Origin: CAWANP01 sp963783445 | Lineage (GTDB): Bacteria; Chloroflexota; Anaerolineae; JAAYZQ01 | Length of the DNA: 64,000 nucleotides | Direction: 5' to 3' | Assembly (NCBI GenBank): GCA_963783445.1 | Contig: CAWANP010000017.1 | Span: 186,001-250,000 of the forward strand | Shown: one piece after another, positions 1 to 8,907 of the stretch | Layout: the number at the start of each line of letters is the position of its first letter | Numbering within the stretch: position 1 is the first letter of the stretch | Made by a program: the position numbers and the translations under genes | Notes under the pieces: generated by a model | What the model was told of the DNA's origin: nothing | What the model saw: only the letters and a program-made list of their open reading frames with translations | Database searches by the model: none

Positions 1-723
1 GTCAGCTTTGTCCTGCCTTTCTTGCTGGCGGGCGCCTTTGATGGGATCCTGGCTGGAGGGCTGACGGTTCTGGGCTTCGTCGTCCTCTTCTTTTTTTACC
101 TGGCCCAGTACTTTGTCATTATCTTTGCCAACTCCGCCCTGATCGGTGCGGCGATGATCCGCCTGCAAGGAGGCGATCCCTCGGTGGGCGACGGCTTTCG
201 CGTCGCCTTCCAGCACATCGGCGCCATCGCCGGCTATGCCGCCATCTCGGCTACGGTGGGCGTGGTGCTGCGCCTGCTGACAGAGCGAGCCGGTGGCCTG
301 GGGCGGATCGTGATCTCGTTGATTGGGTTGGCCTGGAACGTCGCCACCTTTCTGGTGGTGCCGGTTCTGGTTGTGGAAGGCGTAGGCCCCGTCGACGGCG
401 TCAAGCGCAGCGTCTCGCTGCTCAAGAGGACGTGGGGTGAACAGATCGCCGGTAATGTGAGCATCAGCCTGATCTTTGGCCTGCTTTTCCTGGTGGCCGT
501 GCTGGCGGGCGTGGGCCTCGTCGTCCTGGCGGCCATGACCGAGGTGGTGGCTCTCATCGTGGCCGTGGTCGTGCTGTGGGCCCTGCTGCTGCTGATCCTG
601 GCCCTCATCGGATCGACGCTGAACGGGATTTATGCGGCGGCCGTCTACCGCTACGCAGTGACCGGCGAGACCGGCGGCTTTTTCCAGGAAGATCTGGTGG
701 AGGAGGCCTTCCGAAGCCGGTAG
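1..723 (+). CDS. DUF6159-like integral membrane protein (5' end outside window)
   Basis: The frame is open from base 1, so the true start lies upstream; a TTG at 22 is only the first in-window start. About 240 residues are visible with roughly five hydrophobic segments. The stretch 'VVPVLVVEGVGPVDGVKRS' followed by 'KRTWGEQ' is what I associate with DUF6159-type multi-pass proteins, a family of unknown function. The C-terminus (FFQEDLVEEAF) is hydrophilic and probably cytoplasmic. The stop is at 721-723, and the promoter of the next gene begins immediately after it. Family assignment is from memory of the motif; no enzymatic function is implied. Confidence 0.65.
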   Translation, partial: VSFVLPFLLAGAFDGILAGGLTVLGFVVLFFFYLAQYFVIIFANSALIGAAMIRLQGGDPSVGDGFRVAFQHIGAIAGYAAISATVGVVLRLLTERAGGLGRIVISLIGLAWNVATFLVVPVLVVEGVGPVDGVKRSVSLLKRTWGEQIAGNVSISLIFGLLFLVAVLAGVGLVVLAAMTEVVALIVAVVVLWALLLLILALIGSTLNGIYAAAVYRYAVTGETGGFFQEDLVEEAFRSR

Positions 724-726
724 GGT

Positions 727-755
727 TTGCTGCCCGGACGCGGGAGTGGTATACT
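727..755 (+). promoter_or_regulatory. Sigma70-type promoter of first EamA gene
   Basis: TTGCTG (727-732), 17-bp spacer, TATACT (750-755), leaving a leader of about 22 nt. The same -35/-10 pair and leader recur before the paralogue at 1910-1938. Confidence 0.6.
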
Positions 756-783
756 GGCGCCCATCTTGAAGATTGGGCGTGGT

Positions 784-1758
784 ATGCGGGCCAGCAAAGG
801 ATCGGCGGAACTCTTGGACCTGCCCCGGGCGGGCATCCTGTTTGTGTTGGGTGCCATTGCTCTTCTCTCGGTGCAGGATGCCATCATCAAGTGGATCAGC
901 GGGGACTATCCCGTCCACGAGATCGTCTTTATCCGCAGCCCGGTAGCGCTCTTGCTGCTGCTGCCGATCATCTACTTTGAGGGAGGTTTGTCCTCTCTGC
1001 GCAGCGGCCAGTTCCACCTCCAGTTTCTGCGCGGCGGATTGATGTTCCTGGCCTCTACCTTTTTCTTCATGGCTATCGCCGCGCTGCCGCTGGCCGACGT
1101 TGTGGCTCTCACCTTTGTGTCCCCTTTGTTTGTAGCCGTTCTTTCGGTTCTGTTCCTTGGTGAGAGGGTCGGGCCGCGCCGGTGGTTGGCCATTGTCGTC
1201 GGTTTTGCCGGCGTCGTCATTATGCTGCGCCCGGGCGCCGGTGTTTTTGACCCTACAGGATTCCTGGCGATTGTTACGGCCTTTTGCCTGGCCTCTACCT
1301 CGGTGATCACCCGCCGTCTGGGCCGTACCGACAGCGGCTCGTCTATCGCTTTCTACACTGCCATCTTTTACCTGGTTTCCAGCGCCGTGGTGGGGTTAGC
1401 CATCGGCCACGGACGGCTGGCAGGCGAAGGGCATGCCAGTCTGCAATTCCTCTTGCGCCGCTGGGTGATCCCCTCCTGGACCGATCTGACCCTCCTGCTG
1501 CTCGTCGGCGTTGTCGGTGGCCTGAGCTTCTACCTCATGTCACAGGCTTATCGCGTCACCCGGGCCACGGTTGTTGTTCCCTTTGAGTACATCGCTGTCC
1601 CCCTGAGCGTGCTCTGGGGTTTCCTGATCTGGAGGGACCTGCCAGGTCCCCACACCATTGTGGGCATTGTGCTGGTCGTGGGCAGTGGTCTGTACGTGCT
1701 GTGGCGCGAGTCAGGGCAGGCGCCAGCGGTGGGAAGCGCAGGCGAACTCGGATCCTGA
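784..1758 (+). CDS. EamA/DMT-superfamily transporter, copy 1
   Basis: 324-residue drug/metabolite-transporter permease with about ten hydrophobic helices in two EamA repeats, the usual size for the family. Early residues 'IKWISGDYPVHEIVFIR' and the later glycine-rich helices fit exporters of small metabolites or amino acids; the substrate cannot be told. ATG 784 is chosen over upstream TTG 727 because the paralogue starts at the matching MRAS position and because 727 overlaps the -35 box. It is followed at about 210 bp by a paralogue encoding a closely similar protein. The cytoplasmic-membrane location follows from the family. Confidence 0.88.
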   Translation: MRASKGSAELLDLPRAGILFVLGAIALLSVQDAIIKWISGDYPVHEIVFIRSPVALLLLLPIIYFEGGLSSLRSGQFHLQFLRGGLMFLASTFFFMAIAALPLADVVALTFVSPLFVAVLSVLFLGERVGPRRWLAIVVGFAGVVIMLRPGAGVFDPTGFLAIVTAFCLASTSVITRRLGRTDSGSSIAFYTAIFYLVSSAVVGLAIGHGRLAGEGHASLQFLLRRWVIPSWTDLTLLLLVGVVGGLSFYLMSQAYRVTRATVVVPFEYIAVPLSVLWGFLIWRDLPGPHTIVGIVLVVGSGLYVLWRESGQAPAVGSAGELGS

Positions 1759-1909
1759 CCGTTCTCAGGGCCACACGAGAATACTGGACTCCCTAGGGCC
1801 TGCCGAGCAGGTGCCTCAAGTTCCGGACAAGCTGGCAAATCGCCCATGTTTCTGGCAAGAACCCGACTTGGCCTTGGCCTATTCGGGGTAGTGAGAGGCG
1901 AAAGCGCGT

Positions 1910-1938
1910 TTGCCGCACCGACCGGCCGGTGGTATACT
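1910..1938 (+). promoter_or_regulatory. Sigma70-type promoter of second EamA gene
   Basis: TTGCCG (1910-1915), 17-bp spacer, TATACT (1933-1938), followed by a leader almost identical to that of copy 1 (CATCTTGAAGA-TTGGG). Confidence 0.6.
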
Positions 1939-1967
1939 GGCGGCCATCTTGAAGAATTGGGTACCAG

Positions 1968-2918
1968 ATGCGGGCTAGCGAAGACTCGGCAGAACTCTTG
2001 GACCGGCCCCGGGCGGGCATTCTGTTTATCCTGGGCGGCATTGCGCTGATCTCGGTGCAGGACGTCGTCATCAAGTGGATCAGCGGGGACTATCCCGTCC
2101 ACGAGATCGTCTTTATCCGCAGCCCGATTGCGCTCCTGTTTCTGGTGCCCATCATCTACTTTGAGGGCGGCCTGCCCTCCCTCCGCAGCGGGCAGCCCCG
2201 CCTCCAGGTCTTGCGCGGCGGCTTGATGTTCCTGGCCTATACCTTTTTTTACATGGCCATTGCTGCCCTGCCACTGGCCGAGGTCGTCGCCCTGTCCTTT
2301 GTATCGCCGCTGTTTGTCACGGTGCTGTCGGTGCTGGTGCTGGGCGAAAAGGTCGGGCCGCGGCGGTGGCTGGCCATCGCCGTTGGATTCATCGGTACGG
2401 TCATCATGCTGCGTCCGGACGCCAGCGTCTTTGACCCGGCGGGGCTCATGGTCATCGCCTCCGCCTTTTTCTACGCGAGTACCTCGGTGCTCACCCGCCG
2501 CCTGGGCCGGACCGACAGCGGCTCGGCCATCGCCTTTTATACCACCCTGTTCTACCTGGTGTCCGGCGCTGTGGTGGGGCTGGCCATCGGCCATGGACGA
2601 TGGGCCAGCGAGGGGCATGCCAGCCTGCAGTTCCTCCTGCGCCGCTGGGTGGTGCCATCCGGGACCGACCTGGGCCTGCTGCTCTTCATTGGCTTTACCG
2701 CCGGCGTGGGCTTTTACCTCTTTTCGCAGGCATATCGTGTCACCCGAGCCACGGCCGTCGTCCCCTTTGAGTACATTGCCGTGCCCCTGAGCGTGTTCTG
2801 GGGATACCTGATCTGGCGGGACCTGCCCGGCCCGCATACCATCATCGGCATGGTGCTGGTCGTGGGCAGCGGCCTGTACGTGCTGTGGCGCGAGTCGGGG
2901 ACGCCAGCATCTGGGTAG
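1968..2918 (+). CDS. EamA/DMT-superfamily transporter, copy 2
   Basis: 316-residue permease, paralogous along its whole length to the gene at 784-1758: both start MRAS-[KE]-[GD]-SAELLD and share the long motif around 'SGDYPVHEIVFIR', the middle 'TRRLGRTDSGS' loop and the C-terminal 'VVGSGLYVLWRESG'. About ten membrane helices form two EamA domains. The C-terminus is shorter than in copy 1. Because promoter, leader and coding sequence are all duplicated, the unit arose by tandem duplication and each copy is probably transcribed on its own. Substrate unknown. Confidence 0.88.
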   Translation: MRASEDSAELLDRPRAGILFILGGIALISVQDVVIKWISGDYPVHEIVFIRSPIALLFLVPIIYFEGGLPSLRSGQPRLQVLRGGLMFLAYTFFYMAIAALPLAEVVALSFVSPLFVTVLSVLVLGEKVGPRRWLAIAVGFIGTVIMLRPDASVFDPAGLMVIASAFFYASTSVLTRRLGRTDSGSAIAFYTTLFYLVSGAVVGLAIGHGRWASEGHASLQFLLRRWVVPSGTDLGLLLFIGFTAGVGFYLFSQAYRVTRATAVVPFEYIAVPLSVFWGYLIWRDLPGPHTIIGMVLVVGSGLYVLWRESGTPASG

Positions 2919-3087
2919 GCCACGCTCAAAGCAGGTCACGGACCAGACCGTCTTGCTGGAGCGGAACAGTATCCAGGAAGAGACAGCCTCTTCGAGCTCG
3001 CAGCCTACTCAAGGGTCAAAAGTCCTAATATGGGACCTGCCCCGAGAAAGAGAAGGTACGCTCAGGGCAGGTGGACGGTGATGTTGT

Positions 3088-3963
3088 CTAACCCAATACC
3101 TCTCTGGCCCTGCGCCAGCCGGCTTCCAGGCGCATGTTGAGCACGTCGCGGGAAAAGTCGAGGGTGTCGCCCAAGGGCTCGTCAGGCTCGATGACATAAT
3201 ACTCGTAGGCCTTGTACTCCTTGCCTTTTTGGTTGGTGAGCGTCCCCTCGAAAGCCTGCGCCTCGCGGACGTTGCGGTTGATGCGCTCAAATGCCTCCAG
3301 GTCGGTGACAAAGATCTCGTTGAGCATGATATCGATGGTCGCGATGCCGATCTCCAGAGCGTTCTTGAAGGGCTCGGGGCGGGCGGGGGGCTGGCGGCCG
3401 CTGCAATTGATGATCACGATCCGCTCGGGGTCCGAATCGAGCACGTCGCCCAGGGGGCTATAGTTCCGGACGCCGCCGTCGACCATATCCTCCTGGTCGG
3501 GCGGGACAAAGACCGGCTCAAAGGCCAGGGGGATGGCCGTCGAGGCCAGGAGCGCCTCCATGAAGCCCGGGTCCTGCGGCCCGCAGCGGTGGTACTGCCC
3601 GCTGCGCAGCGATACGGCACCGATGCTCAGGTCGGTCTTGACCTCCGCCGGGTTGATCTCTTGCTGCATCATGGCCCACAAGGGATCGTTGTTGTAGACC
3701 GACTTGGATCCCAGGAGCAGCTTGAAAATGGACCAGAGATCGAGACCGCCGGTATAGACTTGGTCAGGGGTGATGGTCCGCCAGATATACTCCAGGCGGT
3801 CGTACTTTTCCATGGCCAGGAGGGTCGCGTTGAGGGCACCTACCGAGATGCCGGCGATAGTGTCCCACTTGAAGCCCTTGACCTCGCGGGCGTAGGTTTC
3901 CGCCGCGAACTGAAAGGCTCCTTTGGCGCCACCTCCGCTCAGTACGAGCGCTGTTTTCGGCAT
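3088..3963 (-). CDS. Patatin-like phospholipase
   Basis: 291-residue serine lipid acyl hydrolase. It shows the oxyanion-hole motif GGGAKG (about residues 10-15), the nucleophile elbow GISVG (Ser about 40) and the catalytic-dyad motif DGG in 'MVDGGVRNYSPL'. Bacterial members cleave phospholipid acyl chains; no signal peptide is seen, so it is probably cytoplasmic or membrane-associated. An in-frame ATG lies 12 nt upstream (3975), but the strong Shine-Dalgarno GGAGGAG overlaps those codons and points to the MPKTALV start at 3963. It has its own promoter at 4034-4062 and is divergent from the CBS gene. Confidence 0.9.
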   Translation of the reverse strand: MPKTALVLSGGGAKGAFQFAAETYAREVKGFKWDTIAGISVGALNATLLAMEKYDRLEYIWRTITPDQVYTGGLDLWSIFKLLLGSKSVYNNDPLWAMMQQEINPAEVKTDLSIGAVSLRSGQYHRCGPQDPGFMEALLASTAIPLAFEPVFVPPDQEDMVDGGVRNYSPLGDVLDSDPERIVIINCSGRQPPARPEPFKNALEIGIATIDIMLNEIFVTDLEAFERINRNVREAQAFEGTLTNQKGKEYKAYEYYVIEPDEPLGDTLDFSRDVLNMRLEAGWRRAREVLG

Positions 3964-4033
3964 GATCTCCTCCATTCTGTGCGTGGCATAGGCTGGTGCG
4001 TCGATTCATCGTTTATATGCGGATATTTAGCCT

Positions 4034-4062
4034 ATTATACCACATTTTGCCAGAATGTACAA
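4034..4062 (-). promoter_or_regulatory. Promoter of patatin gene
   Basis: On the minus strand: TTGTAC, 17-bp spacer, TATAAT, preceded by the spacer words CTGGCAAAATGTGG that recur at the antiporter promoter (7317-7344). Confidence 0.6.
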
Positions 4063-4210
4063 GTACGCTGCACATAACTGCCGCGCTTTCAAACCAGCGA
4101 TGGACCGACCAGGGCTGATTCCAGATAGGAAATCGGCAAGGGATTCTCACCTTTGCCAACCGAGATTCCTTGCTGAAGGTGTCCAGAAACCCGACGTGAG
4201 ATTGCGTCGC

Positions 4211-4239
4211 TTGTCCTCTTTAGGATTATGGAGTATAAT
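4211..4239 (+). promoter_or_regulatory. Promoter of CBS/permease operon
   Basis: TTGTCC (4211-4216), 17-bp spacer, perfect -10 TATAAT (4234-4239). The roughly 110-nt leader begins with a small CTCTCGCAGAGAG hairpin. Confidence 0.55.
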
Positions 4240-4358
4240 TCTCTCGCAGAGAGGGATGGTACGCTCAGGTTCATTGGCCGCTTGACCCTTGATTCAGGTT
4301 GCTCCAGCAATCGCCGGGGACTGAGAACCCACGAGTCCGATGGGAGAGTGAGAAGCCT

Positions 4359-4838
4359 ATGGCGAAGGACATGTGTATAGACTGTTGCATGAAGCAGAAG
4401 GTGGTCTTTGGCCAGCCAGACATGACGGTCAGGCAAGCGGCGATGCTCATGGCTGAGAATAACGTCGGGACGCTGCCTGTGGTTGATGAGGAGTCAAAGC
4501 TGGTGGGCGTGACGACGATGCGCGACCTCATCCAGATCTTTCTGCCCGATTTTGTATTCCTCCTGTCAAATATCAACTTTGTCAAAGACTACGGCGAGCT
4601 GGGAACCCCCTCGAAAGAGAGCTTGCGCAGTGCAGCGAATATGTCCGTGGCCGACATCATGGAAGATCCGGTGTCGGTTGAGGAGGATTGCACGCTCATT
4701 CGGGCCCTGTCATTTATGGAGAGCTATGGAATATCGGACTTGCCGGTGGTACGGGTCGGAAAGCTGGTTGGGCTGGCCTCGCGCGTAGACATCGGCCGCG
4801 CCTTTCTGTCCACCTGGTTGACCGTGCCCACTGACTGA
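4359..4838 (+). CDS. CBS-domain protein
   Basis: 159-residue protein made of two CBS motifs, the adenosine-nucleotide-sensing Bateman module. The first CBS runs from about residue 12 (ending near 'LVGVTTMRDLI'), the second from about residue 95 to the end ('SVADIMEDPVSVEED', 'LVGLASRVDIG'). There is no catalytic domain, so the role is most likely regulatory. The ATG after GGGAGAG is used; the upstream in-frame extension looks non-coding. Only 14 nt separate it from the permease gene, so the two are probably co-transcribed and this protein may gate or sense for the transporter (inference). A CxxCC cluster (CIDCC) near the N-terminus is unusual. Confidence 0.85.
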   Translation: MAKDMCIDCCMKQKVVFGQPDMTVRQAAMLMAENNVGTLPVVDEESKLVGVTTMRDLIQIFLPDFVFLLSNINFVKDYGELGTPSKESLRSAANMSVADIMEDPVSVEEDCTLIRALSFMESYGISDLPVVRVGKLVGLASRVDIGRAFLSTWLTVPTD

Positions 4839-4852
4839 ACGGAGGCCCACCG

Positions 4853-6139
4853 ATGGCGCCCTACGTCGCCACGCTGATCGTGGTTGTGACGCTGGTCCTG
4901 ATCCTGACGGACAAACTGGATCATACCACGGCTGCTGCCGGGGGAGCGGCGGCCATGATGATCGCCGGCCTCGTCCTGGGTTTCTATTCAGAGGAGCAGG
5001 CCCTGGAGGCCATGCACTTTGGCGCCCTGGGTTTGCTGCTGGGCATGATGATTTTGGTGGCCATCCTGGCGCCTACGGGCTTTTTTCAGTACATCGCCAT
5101 CAAAGCCGGGCAGTTGTCAAAGGGCAGCCCCTGGCGGTTGTTGTTGCTGCTGGGTGTCGGCACCGCCTTTGTCTCCCTCTTTTTCAACAATGTGACCACG
5201 GTCGTGCTCGTGGGGCCGATCACCATTCTGATCACCGAGCTTCTGGGCATCAATCCCATCCCGATCCTGATGGCCCAGGCGCTGCTTTCTGACACGGCTG
5301 ACGTGGGGACCTCTGTGGGGGATCCGGCCAGTGTGCTCGTTGCCTCGGCCTCTGGCTATACCTTTACCGATTTCCTTACCCACTCGATGCCGATTGTGGC
5401 TGTAGCGGCACTGGTGACCCTGCTTATGCTGCGCCTGCTCTTCTCGAAGGAACTTGCCAAAGGACCTGAGAAACCAGAGTTGGTCATGACCCTGGATGCC
5501 ACTGAGGCATTGCAGGATCGCAAGACGGCGCTGCGGGTCCTGGCCGTACTGGCTGTTACCATCGTGCTCTTTGTCCTGCAACGGCCCTTGAACCTTAGTG
5601 CGGAATTCATCGCCCTGAGTGCTGCGGCCGTGGCCCTGGTCTGGGTCCGACCCAACGTTCGTGACGTGCTCCAGCGGGTCGACTGGCCTGTCCTCATCTT
5701 TTTCGTGGGCCTCTTTGCCATGGTGGGCGGGCTGGAAGCCGCGGGCGTCTTTGAACCAATAGCCGCGGCGCTGGCGCCCATCGGCCATTCGAACCCGAGG
5801 CTTCTGGGCGTCATCATCATCTGGGTGGTGGCCGGCCTGTCCGCCCTGGTAGATAATGTACCGGTGACCATTGCTATGATCTCCCTGCTGAGCGGGCTGG
5901 CCATTGCCGGTGTGAACGTCAGCGCATTATGGTGGGCCGTCGTCTTTGGGGCCGGTTTTGGGGGAAACGCGACCAAGATAGGCTCGGGCGCCAATATCTT
6001 GATCGTGTCGCTCTCCGAGCAGACCAGCACGCCGATTTCGGCTCGAATATGGACCCGCCGCGGGCTGCCGGTGGCCATCGCCACCTGCCTCGTGGGCAGT
6101 ATCCTCTTTGTGCTGTTTTTCGACTGGCTGCAGAGATGA
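4853..6139 (+). CDS. ArsB/NhaD-type (SLC13-like) ion permease
   Basis: 428-residue polytopic protein of the ion-transporter superfamily that includes ArsB, NhaD and the P protein. About 11-12 hydrophobic helices, with the family-typical 'FFNNVTTVVLVGPITI' in the first half and 'ALVDNVPVTIAMI' with 'GAGFGGNATKIGSGANI' in the second. NhaD members exchange Na+ for H+ and ArsB members export arsenite; no ars genes are nearby, so a sodium/proton or anion role is more likely. ATG 4853 follows GGAGG and sits 14 nt after the CBS gene. Confidence 0.85.
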   Translation: MAPYVATLIVVVTLVLILTDKLDHTTAAAGGAAAMMIAGLVLGFYSEEQALEAMHFGALGLLLGMMILVAILAPTGFFQYIAIKAGQLSKGSPWRLLLLLGVGTAFVSLFFNNVTTVVLVGPITILITELLGINPIPILMAQALLSDTADVGTSVGDPASVLVASASGYTFTDFLTHSMPIVAVAALVTLLMLRLLFSKELAKGPEKPELVMTLDATEALQDRKTALRVLAVLAVTIVLFVLQRPLNLSAEFIALSAAAVALVWVRPNVRDVLQRVDWPVLIFFVGLFAMVGGLEAAGVFEPIAAALAPIGHSNPRLLGVIIIWVVAGLSALVDNVPVTIAMISLLSGLAIAGVNVSALWWAVVFGAGFGGNATKIGSGANILIVSLSEQTSTPISARIWTRRGLPVAIATCLVGSILFVLFFDWLQR

Positions 6140-6147
6140 TCTGCGCT

Positions 6148-7251
6148 TTAGCCCCAAGCATCGTCCTCGGCGCTTGCCCTCCCGATCTCACCGGCGCGGC
6201 TGATGGCGAACTTGGCGCCCAGCGGCCCGATGATCTGCAGGACGAAGGTACTGGCCGTTACGACGCTGAGACGCGTGCCAATCATCGATATGGCCACCGG
6301 AAGCATGCGTACCAGCGTCAGGCTCAGGATGGCATAGACAATCACTGCCGGGGTCATGTTGCGCCACCACCGCGCGATCACCAGGCCAAAGAAAAAGAAG
6401 ACAAAGTTGCCCAGAAGGTGCCCCTCTTGTTCGCTGAACGAGGTCAGGCTCGCATCAGCTTTCCGGAAGGTGATCTGGAGCACCAGGCCGGCGGTAAAGG
6501 CCGCGATGAAGGGGCTGGCCTCAAAGGGTTCGGCCGCAACGAGGCACAGGAGGGGTAGGGCCAGCAGCCCTGGCTGCTCCAGGGCGGGCCGGGTCCAGCC
6601 GCGCTGCTGGCCAAGGCCAGCAGGAATCCGCCGGCCAGCCCGATGGCCAGGCCGATGAGGAGGCCAAAGCCGAGCTGCTCAACCATGAAAACGACCAGGG
6701 CTTGGGCCGCGTGGCCCGCCTCCGCCTCCGCTTGGGCCAGGCCAACAAAGAGCAAGAGGAAAGGCACGGCGAGTCCATCGTTCAGTCCAGCCTCCACGTT
6801 CAGGGCCTGGCGAATGCGCTGCGGCACCCGCGGATTCTTGACCACGGCCTCGCCCAGCCCCGCGTCGGTGGGAGCCAGGACCGCGGCCAGAACGGCTGCT
6901 TCCCAGAATGACAGTTGGGGCAAAACCAGCTTGGCGACGAGGGCGCCCAGCAGGATGATGAGGGGCATGGCCAGGACCAGCAGCCGGGTGGGCAGGCTCT
7001 GGTTGCCGCGCAGAACGCGCAGGTCGATGCGGACGGCATCGGTGAAGAGGAGGAGGACCAGCGCGATCTCGGCCACCGTGAGCATGATCCTGTGCTTTGC
7101 CTCCACCTCAACCGGGACCGGTGCTGCCAGAAAGAGGAGCATACCCGCCACGGTGAAGACGATGGGCCCGGTCAAGCAGTGTGCGTTCCAGCCTTTCCGC
7201 GACGAGGCTGTAGGCAAAGACCATGAGGATGAATGCCAGTATGATGACCAT
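6148..7251 (-). pseudogene. Cation:proton antiporter (CPA1/NhaP type), two frameshifts
   Basis: The reconstructed gene starts at ATG 7251 (MVIILAFILM), preceded by AAAGGAG. The N-terminal helix is followed by a frame change near 7175, then the core 'LLLFTDAVRIDLRVLRGN', 'LAPTDAGLGEAVV' (family signature around LAPTD) and 'ALNVEAGLNDGLAVP', then a second shift near 6600 leading to 'ASPFIAAFTAGLVLQITF' and the C-terminal helices. All family blocks are present in order, so the breaks are single-base indels. It would be a 360-370-residue Na+ or K+/H+ antiporter; it converges with the permease gene, stop to stop. Either recent inactivation or sequencing error. Confidence 0.7.
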
Positions 7252-7316
7252 GCTCGCTCCTTTCCTCAAGAGCATCGGTTGGTGGGGCGCTGCTGGGTTG
7301 CACTGCACTGTACTAG

Positions 7317-7344
7317 ATAATACCACATTTCTTGCCAGACGCAA
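7317..7344 (-). promoter_or_regulatory. Putative promoter of antiporter gene
   Basis: Minus strand TTGCGT, 16-bp spacer, TATTAT with an extended TGG before the -10. The spacer CTGGCAAGAAATGTGG closely matches the patatin promoter. Confidence 0.4.
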
Positions 7345-7689
7345 AGGCTGCCCGGGGGTCCCTGTGGGGCAATCGTGATGACGTATACATTGATCGCATC
7401 GAAACTGGTGCAGGACCTGCCTAGATGCGAACGGACGGTGTCGCTATTGGCAACACGTTCCGCATCAGGGGATGCTCCACTCCTCAGGGGTTAGGATAAG
7501 GTTTGCTTTCTGTCCACAAACCTGAAATGCACTCCTCTCGGGCGGGCTCGTTGCCACATTTCCCAGAATGCGCTACAATGATCATCCTGGGCAGGATCGG
7601 GCGGCGCCGGATCCGGATCCGAGGTCTATCGCAGTGGTAACCCTCCCGCGGGTTCGCCTGGGATTCTGCCCTGGTTGTGTGTTTTCTCC
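7345..7689. other. Intergenic stretch, possible + strand promoter
   Basis: No gene recognised. A plus-strand TTGCCA (7551-7556)/17 bp/TACAAT (7574-7579) pair is present and would fire antisense into the end of the MFS gene. The words GCATCAGGGGATGCT near 7464 recur at about 12877. Confidence 0.3.
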
Positions 7690-8907
7690 TCAGCTACTTC
7701 CAGACAGCGGCTCTGCGATGGCCGCGTATTCAGGGTCGCGTTCTGTGCTCGCCGCCGCGGAAAGCCTGGGGCCGAGCCGCAGGAGAAACCATAGTACCAG
7801 CATCAGCGGGATGCCTACCAGTGAGGCAACGAGGGGTAGTTCGTGCCCGGGCGTCATGCCGTAGAGCCGGCCTGCCATCCACGCTGCGACGGCCGGACCA
7901 GCGTGCGCCAACGACTGGAAAATGCCAAAAGCCTGTCCCTGATTCCGATCTCTCACAACCTGGACGATGCCAGCATTCATGACGATCCATGTGGCGGGAA
8001 TTGCTCCGAGCAAGAACATGGCCAATCCTGCCCACCCTACCTTCGTCGTTTGCCAGAGAGCGAAATAGGCCAGCCAGGAGAGTACGAGCAGCCCAACGAA
8101 GCTCCATCGCGGGCTTGTGCGTGCCACGATGAGGTTGAATACCACTGCGCCCACATAGGAGACCGTGAACAAGAAGCCAAGCGTCGCCAGGGAGATGCCG
8201 CGCGTCTCTTGCAGGAAACTCGGAAGCAGCATGTAGCCGGTGTATAGCGCAATCATCGTCAAGGCAAAGTACCCTGTGAGCAGGAGGAACTGTTGGTTTT
8301 GAAACAGGGCAAGTGGGCTCTGCCGAACCCTGCTGCTGTCTGCCTTGACAGGCTGGGCCAGCAACACCAACCCAATGCCAAGCCCAAGGATCCCGGCTGC
8401 AATCCACAGGTTTGTTCGTATGGCGGTGTTCTGGGCAATGATACCTCCCAGCCATGGAGAGGCGATCTGGGCCGCGGGCCAGGCAGCCCAAATCGTCGAC
8501 AGCGTCCTTTCCGAGATTCCTGGCTTACTCCGGTCTGGAATGTTGAGCAGTACGAGGCTCATGACTGCCGGGGATGCTGCCGCCGCGCATCTGTAGACGA
8601 GCATTCCGGGTATGGCCGTGTGCCACGACCTGGCAATCGCCATGAGAACCAGCCCCAAGACTCCCAACGACCAGGCACCAATAATGACCCGGCGGGGCCC
8701 AATCCGGTCGCTAAGAAAGCCCCCTGGAATCATCACCACGGCAGCGCAGATAGACTCCAGGGCCAAGGCTGTCCCGATCTGCTCCGGTGTGGCTCCCAAT
8801 TCGCCCAAGTATATCTGTCGCTGATTGAACCACAAGCCCATGCTGAGTGACCAGACAAACACGGACAGCATCAGGAGCCGGTTGTTCGGCCCAAGGTTTC
8901 TGAGCAT
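7690..8907 (-). CDS. Major facilitator superfamily transporter
   Basis: 405 residues with twelve predicted helices, the normal MFS size. The loop 2-3 signature appears as 'GGFLSDRIGPRRVII', and the second half has matching charged loops. There is no substrate-specific feature; family members range from sugar to drug efflux permeases. The start follows AAGGAA with 8-9 nt spacing. Flanked by long non-coding stretches on both sides, so it is probably monocistronic. The reading frame is intact, unlike several of its neighbours. Confidence 0.85.
   Translation of the reverse strand: MLRNLGPNNRLLMLSVFVWSLSMGLWFNQRQIYLGELGATPEQIGTALALESICAAVVMIPGGFLSDRIGPRRVIIGAWSLGVLGLVLMAIARSWHTAIPGMLVYRCAAAASPAVMSLVLLNIPDRSKPGISERTLSTIWAAWPAAQIASPWLGGIIAQNTAIRTNLWIAAGILGLGIGLVLLAQPVKADSSRVRQSPLALFQNQQFLLLTGYFALTMIALYTGYMLLPSFLQETRGISLATLGFLFTVSYVGAVVFNLIVARTSPRWSFVGLLVLSWLAYFALWQTTKVGWAGLAMFLLGAIPATWIVMNAGIVQVVRDRNQGQAFGIFQSLAHAGPAVAAWMAGRLYGMTPGHELPLVASLVGIPLMLVLWFLLRLGPRLSAAASTERDPEYAAIAEPLSGSS

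Noticed and set aside
1548..2939. Long minus-strand open frame of 463 codons over the EamA genes
   Set aside because: It is a compositional shadow of two well-supported plus-strand transporters; no motif or start signal.
3229..4077. Plus-strand open frame opposite the patatin gene
   Set aside because: The opposite strand carries the full set of patatin catalytic motifs and a strong SD.
7586..7680. Possible tRNA-like GGGTTCGCC stretch
   Set aside because: No acceptor or anticodon arms can be drawn around it.
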